Assembly: GCA_035933635.1 (NCBI GenBank)
Contig: DASYYY010000022.1
Location: 124,001 to 188,000 of the forward strand
Direction: 5' to 3'
DNA length: 64,000 nucleotides
Source of the DNA: JAKIVR01 sp035933635
Lineage (GTDB): Archaea > Thermoplasmatota > Thermoplasmata > Lutacidiplasmatales > UBA184
Shown in pieces: positions 59,682 through 64,000 of the stretch. The notes beneath the pieces are model-generated. The model was not told the origin of the DNA, made no database searches, and saw only the letters and a list, made by a program, of their open reading frames with translations. The position numbers and the translations under genes are program-made. Positions within the stretch are counted from its first letter, which is position 1. Every line of letters begins with the position of its first letter.

Positions 59682-61790
59682 ATGAACGAGAGCAAGTTCG
59701 GTCTGGGGTCGCGGCGCGGAAGTTGGCTGGTCGGCGGGACGGCGTTGATCGCCGCGACACTGTTCCTCCTGGGGAGCGCCGCGGCCGCGCACCCGGGTGC
59801 GCCGCCGCCCACGACCACCTACTCGGTGTCGTTCGTCTCCCACGGCCTCGCCGCATCGTCGTCCTGGAGCGTCTACTTCAATGGCGTCACGTACTCGGGA
59901 ACCAAGGCCACGATCACGATCACCGGCGTCTCGGGGGGTAGCTACTACTTCTCGGCCGCCCAGGCCGTCGCGGGCTCGACGGGGATTCAATACTACGCCG
60001 GCTCGAACACCGGTTACATCTCGGTCCCAGCGCAGCTCAGCCACTACATCGTCTACACCAAGGAGTACGCCGTGACGATCGGGGTCAACCCGACGGGCAG
60101 CGGCTACACCAACCCCGGCACGACCTACTTCGTCGCCGGAGAGACCTTCCCGCTCAGCGCGATCGCCTACACGGGCTACACGTTCTCCACGTGGGTCTCC
60201 TCGAGCAAGTCGCTGATCCTCGGGTCAAAGACCGCCGCCTCGACCAACGTCACCATCGGTGCGCCGGGAACGCTCACGGCCAAGTTCAAGGCGGAGAAGT
60301 ACCCGATCACCTACACCGAGGTCGGTCTGCCGGCCGGTACCATTTGGTCGGTCACCTCCGGCGGGACGGCGTACGTCTCTTCGACGAGCACGATCAAGGC
60401 CGCGACCTCGGTCGTCGGCAACCTGTACTGGTCGGTCGCCCCGGTATCCTCCGGGACGACGGCGCAGTACGCCCCCTGGCCGGCCAGCGGCGGGATGTAC
60501 GTGCCGAGCCAGACGATGCAGACGATCTCCTTCGTCAAGCAGTACCAGGTCAGCGTCGTTGCCACCCCGAGCTCGACGGGCTCGACCTCGCCTTCGGGCA
60601 CCGCGTTCTACACCGCGGGGACGAACCTGAGCGTCGTCGCCTACAGCACCTCGAGCTACCAGTTCTCCTCGTGGACGGCGGGCTCGACCAACCTGGGGAT
60701 CGGGGGTAAGACCAACTCCTCGACGAACGTCACGATCAAGGGACCGGGAACACTCACGGCGCACTTCTCCCCCGGCTCGTCGTGCACGACGTGCACGGTG
60801 ACCATCTACGAGTCCGGCCTGCCCGCGAACGCGAACTGGGGCGTCGGCTACAACAACTCCTGGTACCCCTCGACGGTGACTCGGACGACCAACTCGCTCA
60901 AGTTCACCGGGTTGGGCAGCGGCTACTTCTACTGGTCGACCGCCAGCGCGGTGGCGAGCCCCTCGTCCACCTCCGGCGTGATCTACATCCCGTCCTCCAC
61001 CGGGGGCTACATCTACGTCCCGAGCCAGCTCGCCTACACCATCGTCTACACCCCCGAGTACTACGTCGGGATCATCACGAACCCCCAGTACGGCGCGGGC
61101 GGCGTCGGTCCGGCCTCGGGGTACTATCCGGCGGGCAGCGAGCTGCCCATCTGGAGCGGCGGCGGCAACGGCTGGGTCTTCTCCAAGTGGACCGCGAGCA
61201 CCACCAAGCTCCCCTTTGCCAAGTCCAGTTCGCCGGCGACCACCGCCGTGGTCAACGGGCCGGGGACGATCGTGGCGAACTTCGTGCTCCCGACCACCAC
61301 GGTCTCCTTCACGGAGTCGGGGCTGGCCAAGGGGACCCTCTGGTCGCTGACGTTCGACGGCGCGGTCTATGCCTCGAACACCTCGACGATCACGATCCAC
61401 AGCGTCAGCTACGGCGGGCACTCGTGGTACCCGGACACTCCGTTCGATGCGACGACGACTACGCAGTGGGTCGCGCTGGCGTGGAACTACGGCGGCCTGA
61501 GCGGGACGCTCCAGGTGCCCTTCCAGAACGTCGAGAACATCGTCTTCGAGGAGGAGTTCAAGGTCAACTACTACACCGCCGGGACCAGCGGGGGCAGCAT
61601 CTCGCCCTCCGGCCTGAACTGGTACCTCGCGGGCAGCATCGTCGCGCTGGACGCGATCAACGGGACGAGCGCGAACTTCACCAGCTGGAAGTCCTCGAGC
61701 TCCACCAACCTGGCGATCGGATCGACGACGATGGCCGCCACCTACCTCGTCATCCAGGGGGCCGGCTCGGTCACCTGCACGTTCCACTAA
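59682..61790 (+). CDS. Repeat-rich secreted surface protein
   Basis: Exported 702-residue protein. Signal helix at about 15-38 (GGTALIAATLFLLGSAAAAH). The rest alternates two modules: 'SHGLAASSSWSVYFNG', 'EVGLPAGTIWSVTSGG', 'ESGLPANANWGVGYNN', 'ESGLAKGTLWSLTFDG', and InlB-like repeats ending YTFSTWVSSSKSLILGSKTA, YQFSSWTAGSTNLGIGGKTN, or WVFSKWTASTTKLPFA, each finishing with 'GPGTLTAHF'-like. About four pairs are present; it is rich in Ser, Thr, Tyr. Unlike the giant proteins it has no C-terminal membrane helix and ends VTCTFH. TATA-like TATGTATAC lies about 70-80 nt upstream of the ATG, so a leader is expected. Confidence 0.82.
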   Translation: MNESKFGLGSRRGSWLVGGTALIAATLFLLGSAAAAHPGAPPPTTTYSVSFVSHGLAASSSWSVYFNGVTYSGTKATITITGVSGGSYYFSAAQAVAGSTGIQYYAGSNTGYISVPAQLSHYIVYTKEYAVTIGVNPTGSGYTNPGTTYFVAGETFPLSAIAYTGYTFSTWVSSSKSLILGSKTAASTNVTIGAPGTLTAKFKAEKYPITYTEVGLPAGTIWSVTSGGTAYVSSTSTIKAATSVVGNLYWSVAPVSSGTTAQYAPWPASGGMYVPSQTMQTISFVKQYQVSVVATPSSTGSTSPSGTAFYTAGTNLSVVAYSTSSYQFSSWTAGSTNLGIGGKTNSSTNVTIKGPGTLTAHFSPGSSCTTCTVTIYESGLPANANWGVGYNNSWYPSTVTRTTNSLKFTGLGSGYFYWSTASAVASPSSTSGVIYIPSSTGGYIYVPSQLAYTIVYTPEYYVGIITNPQYGAGGVGPASGYYPAGSELPIWSGGGNGWVFSKWTASTTKLPFAKSSSPATTAVVNGPGTIVANFVLPTTTVSFTESGLAKGTLWSLTFDGAVYASNTSTITIHSVSYGGHSWYPDTPFDATTTTQWVALAWNYGGLSGTLQVPFQNVENIVFEEEFKVNYYTAGTSGGSISPSGLNWYLAGSIVALDAINGTSANFTSWKSSSSTNLAIGSTTMAATYLVIQGAGSVTCTFH

Positions 61791-61810
61791 GGGACCGAGA
61801 GGGAACGGCG

Positions 61811-61840
61811 GGCCCGCCTCCCTCCGCAGGGGGCGGGTCC
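61811..61840 (+). terminator. GC-rich hairpin after the surface-protein gene
   Basis: GGCCCGCC pairs with GGCGGGTCC (one bulged T) about 20 nt after the stop at 61790. It may end the transcript or stabilise its 3' end. No U-run follows. Confidence 0.35.
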
Positions 61841-61921
61841 GACCCGGTAGGGGCGATCGAGTGACCGGACGACCCGGCGACCACCTCGTGGAGCGCCGTC
61901 GGCGTCGACCGGCGGACTAGC

Positions 61922-61927
61922 GATATC
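61922..61927 (+). promoter_or_regulatory. TATA-like box of the hydrolase gene
   Basis: GATATC, 24-29 nt before ATG 61951, supporting that start and leaderless transcription. Confidence 0.45.
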
Positions 61928-61950
61928 TGGCCGGTCTTGGTCCGACCCCG

Positions 61951-62976
61951 ATGCTTCGCCGGTCCACGCCGCGGTTCCAGAACCCGGATGGCTCGACCGT
62001 CCCGGGCAGCATCGCCTCGCTCCAGGCGGCGGAGATCGGGGGCGTTCGGCAATGGGTGCTCGTTCGAGGGCAGGACTCGACGCGGCCGTTGCTCCTCTTC
62101 CTCCACGGCGGTCCCGGGGAGGGGGCCATTCTCTACGCGCGTCAGGTCCAGGAGGAGCTGGAACGGGCATTCCTTGTGGCGAACTGGGACCAGCGCGGCG
62201 CCGGCCTCTCCTACGATCCCCAGATCCCGCTGGAATCGATGACCGTCGACCGCCTCGTCGCGGATACGATCGAGGTTTCCCGGATGCTCTTGGAACAGTA
62301 CGGACGCCGTAAGCTGCTCCTCGTCGGGCATTCGTGGGGGACGATCCTGGGGATCCTCGCCGCCCAGCGGGCTCCCGAGCTCTATCTCGCCTATGTCGGC
62401 GCCGGCCAGGTCGTCGACGCCGAGGAGTCTGAGCGGCGGATGTACGCCTGGGCCGTCGCCGAGGCGCGAGGCCGCGCGATGGAGCGAGCGGTCCGCGAAC
62501 TCGAGGCGATCGGGGCTCCGCCCTATGCGTCGGTCCGCGGGTTCCGCCTCGCGCGACGATGGGTGGCTCGTCTCGGCGGCGTCGCCCGACCCGGGGTCGA
62601 GCGCTCGATGGCGTGGAGATCGATCGCCCACCTTCGTGAGTATACGCTCGGCGACCTCGTGCGCTGGTCGCGCGGGGTGAGCTTCTCGGCGCGCACGCTC
62701 GTTCCGGAGGCCGGCTCGACCGACCTCCCCCGGCGGGTCACCGCGCTGAAGATCCCGACCTACTTCCTGTCGGGTCGTTCCGACCGCGTCTGCGACCCCT
62801 GGCTCGCGCGGGAGTACCTCCGGGTGCTCGACGCGCCCCGAAAGGCCTGGGCATGGGTCGACGACGCCGCCCACCTGGTCCCGTTCGAGGAGCCCGCGGA
62901 GTTCGCCGGTGCGATGGCCCACTTCGAGGTCGAAGCGCGACTTCCCGACGCCCCCGCGTGGTCGGTCGCGGGCTGA
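61951..62976 (+). CDS. Alpha/beta hydrolase (prolyl aminopeptidase-like)
   Basis: Cytoplasmic hydrolase of 341 residues. HGGPGEGAILYARQ is the oxyanion-hole block, NWDQRGAGLSY the following conserved stretch, VGHSWGTILGILAA carries the nucleophile Ser, and GRSDRVCD plus DDAAHLVPFEEP provide the probable Asp and catalytic His. HGGPG and DQRGxGxS are typical of prolyl iminopeptidases, but related hydrolases share them, so the substrate is unknown. No signal peptide. A hairpin lies after the stop, facing the convergent secreted-protein gene. Confidence 0.88.
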   Translation: MLRRSTPRFQNPDGSTVPGSIASLQAAEIGGVRQWVLVRGQDSTRPLLLFLHGGPGEGAILYARQVQEELERAFLVANWDQRGAGLSYDPQIPLESMTVDRLVADTIEVSRMLLEQYGRRKLLLVGHSWGTILGILAAQRAPELYLAYVGAGQVVDAEESERRMYAWAVAEARGRAMERAVRELEAIGAPPYASVRGFRLARRWVARLGGVARPGVERSMAWRSIAHLREYTLGDLVRWSRGVSFSARTLVPEAGSTDLPRRVTALKIPTYFLSGRSDRVCDPWLAREYLRVLDAPRKAWAWVDDAAHLVPFEEPAEFAGAMAHFEVEARLPDAPAWSVAG

Positions 62977-63031
62977 GCTCCCGGGCTCGGGGCGAACCGA
63001 TCCACGGGTCGAAAAGGAAGGAAGAGGTTGG

Positions 63032-63064
63032 TCGGGCGGCCGCGCGCGAGGCGCTGCCGCCCGA
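63032..63064. terminator. Hairpin between convergent genes
   Basis: TCGGGCGGC pairs with GCCGCCCGA (9 bp, 15-nt loop) between the convergent hydrolase (stop 62976) and secreted-protein (stop 63077) genes. The position suits a bidirectional end point; no U-run is present. Confidence 0.35.
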
Positions 63065-63076
63065 GGGGCTGCCGGC

Positions 63077-64000
63077 CTAGGCGATGACCACGCTGCTGAG
63101 GTCCATCCCGTTGGAGGGTCCCGCCATGTTCCAGTTGATCGTGGACGACGCGGCGTTCCAGCCCTCGAGGTCGGCGAACGCATCGCCGAGCGCCTCGATG
63201 ATCATCGCGTAGTGGTGGGCGCGGTTGAACGTCCCGTTGATGTAGAGCGGGAGCGCCATGCCGCCGACGAAGTTCATCGTCGTCGGCCCGAAGTGCGTGT
63301 AGTTCAAGCTGAAGGTGCCCGCGCTGTAGCTGTACCCCGAAGAGGACGACCAGGTCGTGTCGTTGTAGAACTCGTACCCGGACTCGTTGGTGGTGTAGGT
63401 CGAGTTGAACGCCAGCTGCTGGAAGCAGAACGTCGACGAGCAGATGCTCGCCAGGAAGTTGGACCCGTTCGTCAGGTCGGTGATGTACGCCTCGAAGAGC
63501 AGGACCTCGGCGAAGATCTCCGACGTGCACACCGCCTCGACTCCGGAGTAGTTGTCCCAGTAGGCGAACGTCGAGCTGACGTAGCTGTAGTAGTTGGCGA
63601 ACGGCTTCGCCGCCGGGCAGCTCGTGAACGAGTTCTTGCCTGTGACGTTCCACGCGAGGTTCCAGTTCGCCTTGACGTGGTGCGACCCGGTCGGGAGCGC
63701 GAGCGAAACGGCGACGGTCAGTTGCGGGCTCAGCCCGGCTTCGAAGTACTGCCCGACGCCGGCGAACGACTTGCCGCAGATATGGGCGGAGGCGGTGCCC
63801 GCCCCGAAGGAGCCCTTACCGGTGGCGAAGCTGAATCCCACCGGCTTGCTGTACGACGCCTTGGCGCACTGGCTGGCCTGCGTGCTCTGGTAGGCCGTGA
63901 ACGCACCCTTGTAGGGCGCCACCTTGGTCACCGTCGGGGGGCCCACGGCGCCACTCGCCGCAGAGGCCAGCGTCAGGACCAGCACGGCGGTCCCCACTAG
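63077..64000 (-). CDS. Secreted protein of unknown function, cut at right edge
   Basis: At least 307 residues, reading frame still open at base 64000. The first visible residues (VGTAVLVLTLASAASG, ending before AVGPPTVTK) look like a signal peptide whose start lies just outside; GTG 63997 could also be the start. The mature part is beta-rich with many NxT/S sites and about eight cysteines (SQCAK, HICGK, TSCPA, AVCTS, SICSSTFC), suggesting disulfides outside the cell. Aromatic-rich blocks such as YYSYVSSTFAYWDNYSGVEA are visible. It does not contain the ESGLP/InlB modules of its neighbours. No family recognised. Confidence 0.7.
   Translation of the reverse strand, partial: LVGTAVLVLTLASAASGAVGPPTVTKVAPYKGAFTAYQSTQASQCAKASYSKPVGFSFATGKGSFGAGTASAHICGKSFAGVGQYFEAGLSPQLTVAVSLALPTGSHHVKANWNLAWNVTGKNSFTSCPAAKPFANYYSYVSSTFAYWDNYSGVEAVCTSEIFAEVLLFEAYITDLTNGSNFLASICSSTFCFQQLAFNSTYTTNESGYEFYNDTTWSSSSGYSYSAGTFSLNYTHFGPTTMNFVGGMALPLYINGTFNRAHHYAMIIEALGDAFADLEGWNAASSTINWNMAGPSNGMDLSSVVIA

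Noticed and set aside
1..64000. CRISPR array, rRNA operon, transposase or phage genes
   Set aside because: Looked for evenly spaced direct repeats, rRNA signatures and IS/integrase motifs; none was seen.

Overview
The window is archaeal, very GC-rich and gene-dense. Direct evidence for an archaeon: an exosome/proteasome cluster (rrp42-rrp41-rrp4-SBDS-psmA), an intron-containing tRNA-Trp with no encoded CCA, an aIF1/SUI1 gene, GlyRS, Trm1 and an Lhr-type helicase. TATA-like boxes sit about 25-32 nt before many start codons, as expected for leaderless archaeal transcripts. The secreted proteins are built from 'ESGLPxGTxW' modules plus InlB-like repeats ending in 'GYxFxGWxG'. From memory this combination fits an uncultivated, high-GC Thermoplasmatota lineage; that placement is inference and a marker-gene tree would be needed to settle it.

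Layout. 1-3320 (minus): RNA exosome, SBDS and proteasome alpha operon, cut at the left edge. 3483-12559: housekeeping and poorly characterised genes, namely a SPATA20/YyaL-like thioredoxin-domain protein, a metallophosphoesterase, a HTH regulator coupled to a possible TraB-like protein, and a minus-strand run of amidohydrolase, GlyRS, coiled-coil protein, UPF0200 kinase-like protein and FMN-binding split-barrel protein. 12611-16710 (plus): PfkB kinase, MoeA, MoaA and PurQ. 16547-25313: methyltransferase, THEP1 NTPase, Trm1, Lhr helicase, PPC/DUF296 protein, LarE and a bacterial-type UvrB. 25442-29712: winged-helix regulator and a complete cobalamin/iron-complex importer (BtuF-BtuC-BtuD). 29827-29986: intron-containing tRNA-Trp.

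30000-63000 is an accessory, cell-surface region. It holds a pilin-like operon, a secreted protein, a PLP-dependent decarboxylase, a CPA2-type antiporter and two translationally coupled giant surface proteins (1472 and 1545 aa). A flippase and an ABC-2 exporter follow. Further on are aIF1, a rhodanese facing a GcvH-TusA fusion protein, an Ig-like surface protein, a SRPBCC protein, a Kelch-like secreted protein, a K+ channel, a TrmB-like regulator, another repeat-rich secreted protein and an alpha/beta hydrolase. An incomplete secreted protein runs off the right edge.

The most unusual item is at 50939-52807. A tandem-rhodanese sulfurtransferase overlaps, tail to tail, a single protein that joins a GcvH-like (lipoyl-carrier fold) domain to a TusA-like sulfur-carrier domain. 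The lipoylation lysine of the GcvH part is replaced by arginine, while the TusA-like part keeps a cysteine. This resembles a rewired sulfur relay rather than glycine cleavage. No CRISPR array, rRNA or transposase was seen.
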